This document shows positions 1-7,631 of a DNA stretch of 64,000 nucleotides, piece after piece. This DNA is from Vicinamibacterales bacterium. Lineage in GTDB: Bacteria > Acidobacteriota > Vicinamibacteria > Vicinamibacterales > UBA2999. Below the pieces are notes generated by a model. That model saw only the letters and a list, made by a program, of their open reading frames with translations, was not told the DNA's origin and did not search any database. How positions within the stretch are numbered: position 1 is the stretch's first letter; every line of letters begins with the position of its first letter. The stretch is from assembly GCA_041659285.1 (NCBI GenBank), contig JBAZYO010000018.1, forward strand, positions 1 to 64,000. Reading direction: 5' to 3'. Both the position numbers and the translations under genes were made by a program.

Positions 1-79
1 AGCCGACGAGCGGCCGATGGCTTAGACTCCTTCGCATGACCGCGACCGCCGCTCGCGGCTGAGCGGCAGGTCGTTAGAC
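1..79 (+). repeat. attC site 1 (left end cut), type A
   Basis: Right part of an attC site; the right box GTTAGAC is at 73-79. It shares the TTTAGACTCCTTCG-like terminal region (here with CTTAGACTCC) and CGCTCGCGGCTGAGCGGC right arm with sites at 770, 2484, 8153 and 12751. The left box lies outside the window. Confidence 0.9.
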
Positions 80-94
80 GGCCGACATCATTCG

Positions 95-775
95 ATGACA
101 AGACCCCACCGCATTGAAGAACTGGCGAAGGCGATCGCCAGCATTCGCCTGGCTCACCCGACCAGAGTCGGAATCGATGGTGTGGACGGCGTGGGTAAAA
201 CCACTCTGGCTGGAGAGCTTGCTGAGCAACTCGAGAATGCTGGGCGGCAGATTATTCTTGCATCCGTCGACGGCTTTCACCGACCACGGGCGCTCCGGCA
301 CGCGCGCGGCCAGGATTCGGCAGAGGGGTATTTTCTCGATTCCTTCGACTATCCAGTATTGCGAACTAGGCTTCTTGATCCGCTTGGTCCAGGAGGGACG
401 CGGCAATTCTGCCAAGCGGTGTTCGACTATCGGACTGACCGGCCCGTAAATGCAGCTGACCAAACTGCGACGGGCGATGCCATTCTCCTTTTTGACGGTG
501 TGTTCCTTCAGCGGTCCGAGCTTGCCGGCGTGTGGGACGTTTGTCTTTGGGTTGAGGCTCCGTTCGGTGTGACCGTTGCCAGAGCGGTAGACCGCGACGC
601 TGCCGGGACAGATAAGGGGGCGACGATTCAGGCGAAATACGAGCGGCGGTATGTGCCTGGTCAGCGAAGGTACTTGGATCTGTGTCGCCCCAGAGAGCGG
701 GCACACATCATCGTGAACAATGCAGACCTCAATAATCCACAATTGCTTTATCGACAGCCCGGCCAGGCCGTCTAA
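95..775 (+). CDS. Uridine-kinase-like P-loop kinase (cassette gene)
   Basis: The 226-residue protein has a Walker A motif GVDGVGKT at residues 29-36, a VDGFHRP segment shortly after, and DGVFLQRSEL near residue 135. These are hallmarks of the uridine kinase / phosphoribulokinase / pantothenate kinase-like P-loop family, which phosphorylates nucleosides or small alcohols in the cytosol. The length matches the family. The true substrate cannot be told from sequence; a nucleoside or an antibiotic-like alcohol are both possible. The start codon lies 16 bp after the attC right box, and the stop codon TAA is supplied by the left box of the next attC (770-776), so gene and recombination site overlap. 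No promoter is visible. Confidence 0.8.
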   Translation: MTRPHRIEELAKAIASIRLAHPTRVGIDGVDGVGKTTLAGELAEQLENAGRQIILASVDGFHRPRALRHARGQDSAEGYFLDSFDYPVLRTRLLDPLGPGGTRQFCQAVFDYRTDRPVNAADQTATGDAILLFDGVFLQRSELAGVWDVCLWVEAPFGVTVARAVDRDAAGTDKGATIQAKYERRYVPGQRRYLDLCRPRERAHIIVNNADLNNPQLLYRQPGQAV

Positions 776-863
776 CAGCCGCTGCAGCCGACGAGCGGCG
801 GATGGTTTAGACTCCTTCGAATGAACGCGACCGCCGCTCGCGGCTGAGCGGCAGTCGTTAGGC
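770..863 (+). repeat. attC site 2, type A
   Basis: Left box GTCTAAC 770-776, right box GTTAGGC 857-863. Arms GCCGCTgCAGCCG and CGGCTGAGCGGC pair with one extra G on the left. The centre carries TTTAGACTCCTTCG. Confidence 0.95.
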
Positions 864-877
864 ATCTTGGGAAGCAC

Positions 878-1675
878 ATGTCGACAAACCTCGATCGTTA
901 CAAAAAGGATCTTGATCGCCTTTCTGCGCTCGGTCGAATGATGCAGATTGGCCTCGAGGCGCGGCATCGGATCGCCTCGGGCCGACTCGCCTCTGAGGAG
1001 AAGACGAAGCTAGCGGAGGTGCAGGATGTCTTCGAGCGTGACTACCAATCGTGGTACACAGAATCCTGTGCCCTCATTCGGCAGCTGATCCCGGAACGTT
1101 TGGCGGAGTTCCAGGAGCTTTACAAGGGGGACGGAAAGAGGAAGGGGATCACTTCTCAGACCTACCACATTCAGGATTGGCTGAACGGGATCAGGTCCGG
1201 CACCGACTATGCGGGCGCAAAGCACTATGACGACTTTGCAATCGTCACCATGCGGTTCCAGACTCAGACGTCTATTGTCGGAGCGGTCCGATCACGATTT
1301 GAAAGCAGTCTCCACGACATTCGCCAGCTTGTCCAGGCGGACCTGTTTGACTCGGAACTCGAGGCGGCGCGCGAGTTACTCAAGAATGGATTCGCCAGGG
1401 CAGCCGGGGCGGTCGCCGGCGTTGTGCTTGAGAAGCACCTCGGCCAAGTCGCCGCCAACCACGGTGTGTCGACGAAGAAGCAGCATCCCACCGTCGGCGA
1501 TTTTAACGACCTCCTAAAGTCCGCCGACGTACTCGATATTCCCCGGTGGCGGAATGTGCAGCGCCTCGGGGATCTTCGAAACCTGTGCGACCACAACAAG
1601 CACCGGGAGCCGACGCGCGATGATGTCCTCGAGCTCATTGACGGGGTCGACAGATTGGCGAAGACGCTGTTCTAG
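878..1675 (+). CDS. HEPN-domain-like protein (cassette gene)
   Basis: This 265-residue soluble protein has a helical N-terminal half of unknown type and a C-terminal helical domain (about residues 165-265) containing RNLCDH, an exact RNxxxH motif. RNxxxH/Rx4-6H is the RNase signature of HEPN domains, which act as RNA-cleaving toxins or effectors in toxin-antitoxin, abortive infection and CRISPR systems. The segment around it (a conserved GVVLEKHL helix, then the RN helix, then a C-terminal helix) resembles the HEPN proteins of the DUF4145/AbiV type. I see no partner nucleotidyltransferase next door. It could instead be a non-catalytic HEPN protein. The start ATG is 15 bp after attC 2; there is a 10-bp gap to attC 3. 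Confidence 0.65.
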   Translation: MSTNLDRYKKDLDRLSALGRMMQIGLEARHRIASGRLASEEKTKLAEVQDVFERDYQSWYTESCALIRQLIPERLAEFQELYKGDGKRKGITSQTYHIQDWLNGIRSGTDYAGAKHYDDFAIVTMRFQTQTSIVGAVRSRFESSLHDIRQLVQADLFDSELEAARELLKNGFARAAGAVAGVVLEKHLGQVAANHGVSTKKQHPTVGDFNDLLKSADVLDIPRWRNVQRLGDLRNLCDHNKHREPTRDDVLELIDGVDRLAKTLF

Positions 1676-1685
1676 TTGTAGAGAT

Positions 1686-1760
1686 GCCTAACAGGCGGTT
1701 GCAGCCGACGGCGCGCGGTGGCATGCTGAGCGCGCCGCGGCTGAACCGCGGACGTTAGGC
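1686..1760 (+). repeat. attC site 3, type B
   Basis: Left box GCCTAAC 1686-1692, right box GTTAGGC 1754-1760. Arms GCGGTTgCAGCCG and CGGCTGAACCGC. Shorter (75 bp) than type A and with a different centre. Confidence 0.95.
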
Positions 1761-1769
1761 CGAAGATGA

Positions 1770-2489
1770 ATGGACACATCCGAACGAACCGTCGAGCAGT
1801 ACCTCACTAGCCTTGCAATCGGCAAAGTCGAATACGAGCCAGACGGTAACGTCCCTCCCGACTTCCTGGTCGACGGCCGAATTGCTGTTGAGGTTCGACG
1901 ACTGAACCAGAACGAAGAGCTTGAAGGCGGTTATCGCGGCCTCGAGGTCACTGCGAAGCCACTTGATGCAATCGTGACGAAGATCCTCGCAGAATCAGGC
2001 CCGCCTCCTGGTCCGAATAGTTGGTTTGTCCTCTACACGGCATGGCGTCCGCTGCCGCCTTGGAAGGCAATCGAAGCAATGCTTCGGAATGCCGTGCATG
2101 AATTCCGCGAGCAACTAGACAATCCACCGGTTGAAATGCGGCTTGCTCGAGGACTCCGCCTGCGGTTCTTTCGCGCGAGTAAACGACATGAGACCTTGCT
2201 TGTCCTCGGCGGGTCGACTGACCATGACTCGGGGGGATTTGTCGTAGCTGAATTGATTCGAAACCTCCGGCTCTGCATTCCCGAAAAGAACGAGAAGATC
2301 GCCAAGTATCGGCACAAGTATCCTGAATGGTGGCTCGCGTTTGAGGACCGAATCGGCTATGGAGCCTTGGACGAAGGCGATGTCTCAGTGTTGCGCGACG
2401 AACTTGCCGTCGTCCACCAGTTTGACAGGGTCCTTCTGGTGAACCCATTGGCCGCGAACCGTGCCATTGAGGTCCACGGCTCGGCCTAA
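1770..2489 (+). CDS. Putative PD-(D/E)xK-type nuclease fold protein (cassette gene)
   Basis: A 239-residue protein without signal peptide or membrane segment. Near the N-terminus it reads PPDFLVDGRIAVEVRRL, which has the PD...(D/E)-x-(K/R) spacing of a PD-(D/E)xK nuclease core, with arginine where lysine is usual. This is suggestive, not conclusive: a single motif is seen and the rest is not recognised. Such small predicted nucleases are common in integron cassettes and may act on foreign DNA or RNA. The ATG is 9 bp after attC 3, and the TAA stop lies inside the left box of attC 4. Alternative: an unrelated hypothetical with a chance motif. Confidence 0.5.
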   Translation: MDTSERTVEQYLTSLAIGKVEYEPDGNVPPDFLVDGRIAVEVRRLNQNEELEGGYRGLEVTAKPLDAIVTKILAESGPPPGPNSWFVLYTAWRPLPPWKAIEAMLRNAVHEFREQLDNPPVEMRLARGLRLRFFRASKRHETLLVLGGSTDHDSGGFVVAELIRNLRLCIPEKNEKIAKYRHKYPEWWLAFEDRIGYGALDEGDVSVLRDELAVVHQFDRVLLVNPLAANRAIEVHGSA

Positions 2490-2579
2490 CCGGCCGCTGC
2501 AGCCGACGAGCGGCAGATGGTTTAGACTCCTTCGCAAGAACGTGACCGCCGCTCGCGGCTGAGCGGCAGGTCGTTAGCC
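2484..2579 (+). repeat. attC site 4, type A
   Basis: Left box GCCTAAC 2484-2490, right box GTTAGCC 2573-2579. Arms GGCCGCTgCAGCCG and CGGCTGAGCGGC; TTTAGACTCCTTCG centre. Confidence 0.95.
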
Positions 2580-2627
2580 CGGCCCAGGACACGAGACACA
2601 CCATCCTGCCATTGCGAGATTGAGTCG

Positions 2628-3119
2628 ATGATGGACAGACACTCTGCGGCGCTCTCGTGGCAGGCGGGTCTTGCGCTCTACATGCAGATGGTGTCGTGGG
2701 TCCCGCTGGGGGGTTGGAACTATCAACCGTGTTGCCCGACTGGGCTGGACCAATTTCGTCGCGGCACGCTGGACGCTAGCGAGACCCTCGGGTTGGTCGC
2801 TGTTCTCGTTCCAGGCCTCGTGTTTTGGTGGGGCGCCCGTCGGAGTCGTCGCTGGGCGATGTGGCTCGCTCTCGTTTCCTATGTCGTGTGGCTGGGACTA
2901 CAGTTGTGGACTTGGTGGCCGCCGTACATCGTCGGTGCGTCGGAACACTGGTCACAGGTCTACGAGCGAGCGTTCGCCCGGTCGACGATGATCCTGCCCC
3001 GGTGGGGCAATCACCTACCTCCAGACGCGATGCACCTGGTATTACAGATGTTGTTGCTGGGCGTGGTGGCGAGCGGCGGCTTGACGCTACTCCGGAAGAC
3101 CGAGGCAAAGGCGGTCTAA
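2628..3119 (+). CDS. Small integral membrane protein of unknown function (cassette gene)
   Basis: The 163-residue product is rich in tryptophan and hydrophobic residues. Likely membrane segments are around residues 10-28, 52-70, 76-98 and 136-156, so it probably spans the inner membrane three or four times. The loop between the third and fourth segments (about 98-135) contains charged and aromatic residues. No family is recognised. Two ATG codons stand in tandem at 2628 and 2631; either may be used. The TAA stop is inside the left box of attC 5. Confidence 0.65.
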   Translation: MMDRHSAALSWQAGLALYMQMVSWVPLGGWNYQPCCPTGLDQFRRGTLDASETLGLVAVLVPGLVFWWGARRSRRWAMWLALVSYVVWLGLQLWTWWPPYIVGASEHWSQVYERAFARSTMILPRWGNHLPPDAMHLVLQMLLLGVVASGGLTLLRKTEAKAV

Positions 3120-3203
3120 CCCGCGCGTGGAGCCGACGGCGTTGAAGTTCTGTGGCAGAATTCGCGCATCCGGCCGCCGCGGCTCACGCGCCGGTCGTTA
3201 GAC
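3114..3203 (+). repeat. attC site 5
   Basis: Left box GTCTAAC 3114-3120, right box GTTAGAC 3197-3203. Arms CGCGCGTGgAGCC and GGCTCACGCGCC. Confidence 0.92.
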
Positions 3204-3453
3204 AGGCGACAACGGAAGAACATCTTTCTCTCATTCTCGTTGCTGCGCGCGAACATCGCTTCGGAATCGTGGCCCCTGGCCTCAGTGAAGAGCGCGAGCG
3301 GACAGAATCCCAGGCCATCGTGCCGGTGACCATCATCTCGCCGGCGTCAACGGCACGGCGCGCGACTTGGGGGTTGGTCTCGCGTGCGCGACGTTCGCGG
3401 CGCGCGACGGCGACCACGCCATCGTCGGCCTCGTGGCGCGCGCGCCGCGCACC
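3204..3453 (+). pseudogene. Cassette with no intact reading frame; possible frameshifted gene
   Basis: Between attC 5 and attC 6 no convincing complete gene is seen. One forward frame from about 3206 reads TTEEHLSLILVAAREHRFG and looks protein-like to about 3345; a second forward frame from about 3346 reads VNGTARDLGVGLACATFAA and DGDHAIVGLVARAPRTAY and looks protein-like to the attC. Joining them needs one frame change near 3345. No start codon with a ribosome site is obvious. It may be a decayed gene, a sequencing indel, or a non-coding cassette; the high GC makes chance open frames likely. Confidence 0.3.
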
Positions 3454-3608
3454 GCCTACCGCGCTGCACCAGACGATCCGCGCCTTCGGGGCAGCCTTCC
3501 ACGAACGGGCCTGGCGCCAGTTCCATCGACCGCGGCGTCAACACTTGTGGCAGAATCTCGCTCGAGCATCGGTGGGCGCGGCTCGCTGGTGAGCGCGAAA
3601 CGTTAGCC
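3454..3608 (+). repeat. attC site 6, unusually long
   Basis: The right box GTTAGCC is at 3602-3608. The right arm CTGGTGAGCGCG pairs exactly with CGCGCTgCACCAG at 3459-3471, again with the single extra G. The left box is GCCTACC at 3454-3460, one base off the usual form. The resulting site is 155 bp, about twice its neighbours, because of a long centre. Confidence 0.75.
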
Positions 3609-3660
3609 GGACTGCGTAAGGTCGAACACTGTTCTCAACATCACGATCTGGGAATTCAGC

Positions 3661-3783
3661 ATGGGAAGCCGACTCGACTCCATCGACGCGCCGATTCTTG
3701 TGCTCATCATGGTTGTGGCACTCATCGTGAGCTATGGAGGCTGGGGACGAGGCTGGAAGCCGCCGCGCGGCCCCTTTCTCTGA
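3661..3783 (+). CDS. 40-residue single-span membrane peptide (cassette gene)
   Basis: A short frame begins MGSRLDSIDAPILVLIMVVA and ends with GWKPPRGPFL. One strongly hydrophobic segment spans residues 11-24, followed by a Gly/Trp/Arg-rich tail. It sits alone after attC 6 and before the toxin-antitoxin pair of the same cassette. Small single-span peptides can be type I toxin-like or accessory proteins, but nothing here proves this. No clear ribosome site is seen (GGAATTC upstream is weak). Confidence 0.45.
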   Translation: MGSRLDSIDAPILVLIMVVALIVSYGGWGRGWKPPRGPFL

Positions 3784-3839
3784 TGGACCGGCCGACCCTC
3801 GCCGTTGCCAACGTCCCTTCACCGGAGTAGCCTGTTGTC

Positions 3840-4040
3840 ATGACCACCGTGGCCGAAATCACCGGAGCCGTGAAGCGCCTCCCGAAGAAGGACCTGGCGC
3901 GTTTTCGGAAGTGGTTCGCCGAGTACGACGCGGCGGTCTGGGACCGTCAGTTCAGGGCCGACGCCACGGCTGGCAGACTTGACGCATTGGTCCGCGAGGC
4001 ACAGCGCGACCACCGGGCCGGCCGCACGCAAGCACTGTGA
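3840..4040 (+). CDS. Antitoxin of a type II toxin-antitoxin module (cassette gene)
   Basis: A 66-residue, charged, mainly helical protein placed directly before a RelE/ParE-type toxin, with its TGA stop overlapping the toxin GTG start (GTGA at 4037-4040). Size, charge and coupling are typical of an antitoxin that neutralises its partner and represses its own operon. A DNA-binding fold is not obvious; a short helical wrapper is more likely. Such modules are common in large cassette arrays, where they are thought to stabilise the array by killing cells that lose it. Confidence 0.7.
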   Translation: MTTVAEITGAVKRLPKKDLARFRKWFAEYDAAVWDRQFRADATAGRLDALVREAQRDHRAGRTQAL

Positions 4041-4378
4041 AGCACCACGCCAACCCCCGGTTTTGGCGCAGCTACCAGGGGTTGCCGAAAGCGGTTCGCG
4101 ATCTCGCGGATCGCAACTACGCCCTCCTCAAGTCCGATCCGGCCCACGGTTCGCTCCACTTCAAGAAGGTCGGATCACTTTGGTCCGTCCGGGTCGGTCT
4201 ACACTATCGAGCGTTGGCCACTGAGGTCGGGGACGATCTCGTATGGTTCTGGATCGGCTCACACGCGGAATACGACACGCTCGTGGGTCGAAAGCCGGCT
4301 AACAAGGCGCTGCAGCCGACGAGCCGCGCTCGAACGAAGGCCAAGTCGAAGCGGCGCTCCCGCGCGTCTCGCGGCTGA
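4037..4378 (+). CDS. RelE/ParE-family toxin with attC-encoded tail (cassette gene)
   Basis: The first 86 residues look like a complete RelE/ParE-superfamily toxin: FWRSYQGLP near the start, DPAHGSLHFKKVGSLWSVRV in the middle and VWFWIGSHAEYDTLV at the end. Members cleave mRNA on the ribosome or poison gyrase; which applies here is not clear. It starts at GTG, overlapping the antitoxin stop. There is no stop before the attC: translation continues through the site, giving a 27-residue tail (residues 87-113) with about ten Lys/Arg. The tail is a by-product of the attC sequence and may alter activity or stability. Confidence 0.75.
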   Translation: MKHHANPRFWRSYQGLPKAVRDLADRNYALLKSDPAHGSLHFKKVGSLWSVRVGLHYRALATEVGDDLVWFWIGSHAEYDTLVGRKPANKALQPTSRARTKAKSKRRSRASRG

Positions 4379-4395
4379 GCGCCATCGCGTTAGCC
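4297..4395 (+). repeat. attC site 7
   Basis: Left box GGCTAAC 4297-4303, right box GTTAGCC 4389-4395. Arms GGCGCTgCAGCCG and CGGCTGAGCGCC. The toxin gene reads through most of it. Confidence 0.94.
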
Positions 4396-4422
4396 CGCTG
4401 AACTGGCACCGAGGTCGAAAGC

Positions 4423-5925
4423 ATGGCAACGTTTCATTACAATCGCTTCTCTGGCGAAAGCGCAAACTCGCAATGGAGTCGATACCTCCAGACACAGTCC
4501 TACATCAGCGAGATCGGCGAAATCGTTTCTCAAAACAGGAAGGATCTTCAGGCAACGCTCAATGCGGCCTCAGCCGAACAAAAGCAGGCATTCCAGCAAG
4601 TTTGCGGAACGCTGAACGACGGTTTCCGGGAAGTCAGCCAACACCTCCAGGACATCAATTGCAATATCTCCGAACTTCGCGGCGAAATAAGCGACATGGC
4701 CGCTATGCTCGACTGGAAGCTGTCTCTGATGATTGAGGAGCAGCGGTTGACGAACCAGTTGCTCGGGCATGTGGTGCGACTACTCCGCATTCCTGACAGT
4801 CAGAAGCAGCGCGCATACCACATCGAGCAGGGTCTCAAATACCTGAAGAATGCGATACGCGAGGGCATCAACAGCACATTCTACGCAGATGCCTTGGAGG
4901 GGTTCAGGGAGGCCGAGCGAATCGAGCGCAAGGACTACATCACGCTCAACAGAATCGGCCAGATTCATCTCTATTCGCGGCAGCACATGGATATTCCCCT
5001 CGCGGAGGAATACTTTTTGAAATCCGCCAGGGAAGCGTTCGCGGAAGAGAATGCAGGCGGCACGCCGACTGCGACTCACCTCGTCCCGAAGGGGGATCAG
5101 CCGCTGATCTATTCCGATAGCCCGTTCAAAGCCGCAACCGCCGAGGCGTATGTCTATGCCGCCAGAGCCTGTTACTTGCAGCAAAAGCTGCCGCAGGCGG
5201 CCACACATGCTGGTAACGCATACCGCCTGGTGCCTGAGTTCCTGGAGGCCGGTTTTGAACAGGCCAAGTATTTGGCCGCGAATGGCCAGGACGACGAGGC
5301 CGTAGCCGTTCTGCGGGCCGTGATCGGCAAGGACCGGTATTTTGCCGTCAAGACATTGACCGACGCCGATCTCGCAGGCAGGAAGCCCGTGCTTGAGCTT
5401 CTCGGCGATTTCCACGCAAAGGCCATTTCGCAGGCCACACGGGAATTCCGCGGCTGCGCGGACATCATCACCAATGGTAGCGAAGGACGCCCGGTGTTCA
5501 TGGAGGCGGAGCACCATCTCTCGCAAAACAGCTTTCTATCCGCGATGAAGGCTCTGGACGTGTTGACGACTCGGCGTCAGCTTCCTTACAAGCAGTACCG
5601 GTTGGATTCCGGGGTCATATACGGCAAGACGCTCACGCCGTCTCAGACCCTTATGGAATTCATCAGGGCGGAAAACCAAGGCGCCAACCAATTGGAAGAG
5701 CTGATACCGAAGGCCAAGAGCGAAATCCTCAGGAATAGCCTCATGGGCTTTCCTTTCGGCGGTGCAGCGATTGGCTTTGTTATCGGCTTCTTCAGGGGCT
5801 GCAGCCCAAGTCAGTTCTCAGTAGACGGAGGCACGTGGTTGGCGACGATCCTGTTTTGCGCCGTGCTCGGGGCCGCAATCGGAGGTTTTGTCGGCTACGT
5901 CACTGAACCGTCAGTCCAGGGTTGA
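4423..5925 (+). CDS. Coiled-coil/TPR protein with C-terminal glycine-zipper membrane hairpin (cassette gene)
   Basis: The 500-residue product is the largest in the array. Residues 1-130 are helical and likely coiled-coil (many EI, LQ and EL heptad-like steps). Residues 130-330 look like degenerate TPR repeats, for example ALEGFREAERIERKDYITLN. After a less clear region, two membrane segments close the protein: GFPFGGAAIGFVIGFF (about 443-460) and ILFCAVLGAAIGGFVGY (about 475-492). Both have GxxxG/AxxxG glycine-zipper spacing, seen in pore-forming and oligomeric membrane proteins. A sensor plus membrane effector is a plausible role (inference). No family is recognised with certainty. attC 8 begins 42 bp after the stop. 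Confidence 0.6.
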   Translation: MATFHYNRFSGESANSQWSRYLQTQSYISEIGEIVSQNRKDLQATLNAASAEQKQAFQQVCGTLNDGFREVSQHLQDINCNISELRGEISDMAAMLDWKLSLMIEEQRLTNQLLGHVVRLLRIPDSQKQRAYHIEQGLKYLKNAIREGINSTFYADALEGFREAERIERKDYITLNRIGQIHLYSRQHMDIPLAEEYFLKSAREAFAEENAGGTPTATHLVPKGDQPLIYSDSPFKAATAEAYVYAARACYLQQKLPQAATHAGNAYRLVPEFLEAGFEQAKYLAANGQDDEAVAVLRAVIGKDRYFAVKTLTDADLAGRKPVLELLGDFHAKAISQATREFRGCADIITNGSEGRPVFMEAEHHLSQNSFLSAMKALDVLTTRRQLPYKQYRLDSGVIYGKTLTPSQTLMEFIRAENQGANQLEELIPKAKSEILRNSLMGFPFGGAAIGFVIGFFRGCSPSQFSVDGGTWLATILFCAVLGAAIGGFVGYVTEPSVQG

Positions 5926-5967
5926 AGTGACTGCGACTGCGGGCCTTCATGCGGAATCGCAGACGCA

Positions 5968-6032
5968 GGCTAACCAACAAATGGAGCCGGCGCGGAACCG
6001 CGACGGCGCGCGGCTCATTTGCAACGTTGGGC
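5968..6032 (+). repeat. attC site 8, type C
   Basis: Left box GGCTAAC 5968-5974, right box GTTGGGC 6026-6032. Arms CAAATGgAGCCG and CGGCTCATTTG. Compact, 65 bp. Confidence 0.92.
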
Positions 6033-6056
6033 CGACGAAACTCTTGGGGGCGCTCT

Positions 6057-6845
6057 GTGAGATTTGCTCAGTTCCTTTTATTGGTGGCATTGACTGTGCG
6101 TCCTGCCCTGGCCGACACCGGCTTCCTCGATCGGTCCCTAGCAGTTCGTGGAGGGACCTTTCGATATCAAGTGTATGTCCCTGCGGAATTCACTTCACGA
6201 AAGAGCTGGCCGATCATCGTCTGGTTGCACGCAAACGGCTCCCAAGGGGACGACGCACTCCTCCCGACTGTCGGCGCGCTTGCCGACCAAATCCGGCGCC
6301 ATCGTTCAAGCTTTCCGGCCATCGTCCTGTTCCCGCAAGCGAAAACTGGGACTCGTTGGGCCTATCCAGAGATGGAAGACCTTGTCATGAGCGCGCTCGA
6401 TCGTACCGTGAAGGAATTCCGCGGCGATCCGGCGAAAGTGTATCTCGCAGGCCACTCGATGGGTGGAAATGGTGCCTATCGAATCGCGTTCAGATGGCCG
6501 GAGCGCTTTGCGGCACTGTTGGTCGTGTCCGGAAGCGTGACCGGTGCGGGATCTTGGACGTCCGAGGATGTCGCAGTCGATCGCCAGACGCACGCCTTCA
6601 TGACGGCGCCGGATCCGTTTGCGGCGCTTGTCGCGAGAATCGGGCGTCTGCCTATCTGGATGTTCCACGGCGACGCCGACGAGACCGTGCCTGTTGATCA
6701 GTCGCGCCGCATGGTGGCTGCTCTGCGACTCGCTGGAAGTAACGTGCGGTACACCGAGTTCCCGGGCGGAGACCACAATGGAGCGCCCGGGCAGGCCTTC
6801 GACGGTCTTGAAACACTCCCTTGGCTCCTGTCGCAACGGCGCTAA
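6057..6845 (+). CDS. Secreted alpha/beta hydrolase, esterase/PHB-depolymerase-like (cassette gene)
   Basis: Starting at GTG 6057 the protein begins with a signal peptide (FAQFLLLVALTVRPALADT, cleavage after ALA), so it is exported. The mature part has WPIIVWLHANG (oxyanion strand), the nucleophile elbow GHSMGG with the catalytic Ser, HGDADETVP carrying the acid, and GGDHNG with the catalytic His. This order matches carboxylesterase, feruloyl esterase and PHB-depolymerase-like enzymes. The natural substrate is unknown. An upstream ATG at 5949 in the same frame would put the start before attC 8 and destroy the signal peptide, so the GTG is preferred. Length 262 residues. Confidence 0.8.
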   Translation: MRFAQFLLLVALTVRPALADTGFLDRSLAVRGGTFRYQVYVPAEFTSRKSWPIIVWLHANGSQGDDALLPTVGALADQIRRHRSSFPAIVLFPQAKTGTRWAYPEMEDLVMSALDRTVKEFRGDPAKVYLAGHSMGGNGAYRIAFRWPERFAALLVVSGSVTGAGSWTSEDVAVDRQTHAFMTAPDPFAALVARIGRLPIWMFHGDADETVPVDQSRRMVAALRLAGSNVRYTEFPGGDHNGAPGQAFDGLETLPWLLSQRR

Positions 6846-6857
6846 CGCCAGCATGCG

Positions 6858-6929
6858 GCCCAACATCAGCTTGCAGCCGACGGCGGCGGTGAGATGCTGA
6901 GCCGCCGCGGCTGAAGCTGCGCGTTAGAC
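6858..6929 (+). repeat. attC site 9, type B
   Basis: Left box GCCCAAC 6858-6864, right box GTTAGAC 6923-6929. Arms CAGCTTgCAGCCG and CGGCTGAAGCTG. Confidence 0.94.
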
Positions 6930-6948
6930 AGCCGAACGGAAGATCACC

Positions 6949-7503
6949 TTGAGTGCAGATCTATTTTGGTCGTCGTTTTGGCCCAACCTCGCTTCTACGA
7001 TCATCGGTGTGGTCGTCGGCCTGCCGGTTGCCCTTTGGCTGAACAGGTTGTCGCAAAGGTCCGCTGACGCATCCCGTCACGACCAAGAACAGGAACAGCT
7101 GCGCCACGGTCTCATCTCAGTAATGGACGCATTGGCTCACAATCAGAAGCAGCTTGAAAGACTGGTGTCGACGCTTGAGAGCAACCAGGCCATGTTCGAC
7201 GTTGGTCTCGACGTTGCGGCGTGGGAGGCCGCGAGAGATCAAATCGTACCAGTTCTAAGAAACCCTGAGCTGCAGCGGCGCATCGCGTTCCATTTCAGCC
7301 GGCTTGGTACGCTCACTCGGCTATGTTCTATGTATCTCGACTTGGTTGCAGGTATCGGGGCCACGGTCAGCGGTGTCGAGAAGACCCGGGAGGCCCTCAA
7401 GAATCATCTGGTGGCAATCTCGAATAAGCTGCTTTCCGAGGCTGAGACGATGCATGGCGAAGTCAAGAATCTTGCACCTGGTAATGCGAGACCGGCTGTC
7501 TAA
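6949..7503 (+). CDS. Membrane-anchored coiled-coil protein (cassette gene)
   Basis: The 184-residue protein has one N-terminal membrane span (about residues 11-30, STIIGVVVGLPVALWL) followed by a long helical cytoplasmic part with coiled-coil character (EQEQLRHGLISVMDALAHNQ). Layout resembles small phage-defence or stress-related membrane proteins, but no family is recognised. The start is a TTG at 6949, preceded by GGAAGA; no ATG in frame gives a better start. The TAA stop is inside the left box of attC 10. Confidence 0.6.
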   Translation: MSADLFWSSFWPNLASTIIGVVVGLPVALWLNRLSQRSADASRHDQEQEQLRHGLISVMDALAHNQKQLERLVSTLESNQAMFDVGLDVAAWEAARDQIVPVLRNPELQRRIAFHFSRLGTLTRLCSMYLDLVAGIGATVSGVEKTREALKNHLVAISNKLLSEAETMHGEVKNLAPGNARPAV

Positions 7504-7566
7504 CCCCGCGCTGGAGCGAACGGATGAGAGTGAGTTCGCGCTGCGGCTCAGCGCGAAACGTTAGCT
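7498..7566 (+). repeat. attC site 10
   Basis: Left box GTCTAAC 7498-7504, right box GTTAGCT 7560-7566. Arms CGCGCTGgAGCG and GGCTCAGCGCG. Confidence 0.9.
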
Positions 7567-7631
7567 GGATCCACTTCGGCAATCACCATCGGTTTTACCG
7601 CGGCACACCCTGGTGTCCGCAAGGAGTCAGC

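Noticed and set aside
74..967. 297-codon minus-strand frame over the first cassette
   Set aside because: It crosses two attC sites and runs against all cassette genes; its attC-derived peptide is a by-product repeated at other sites.
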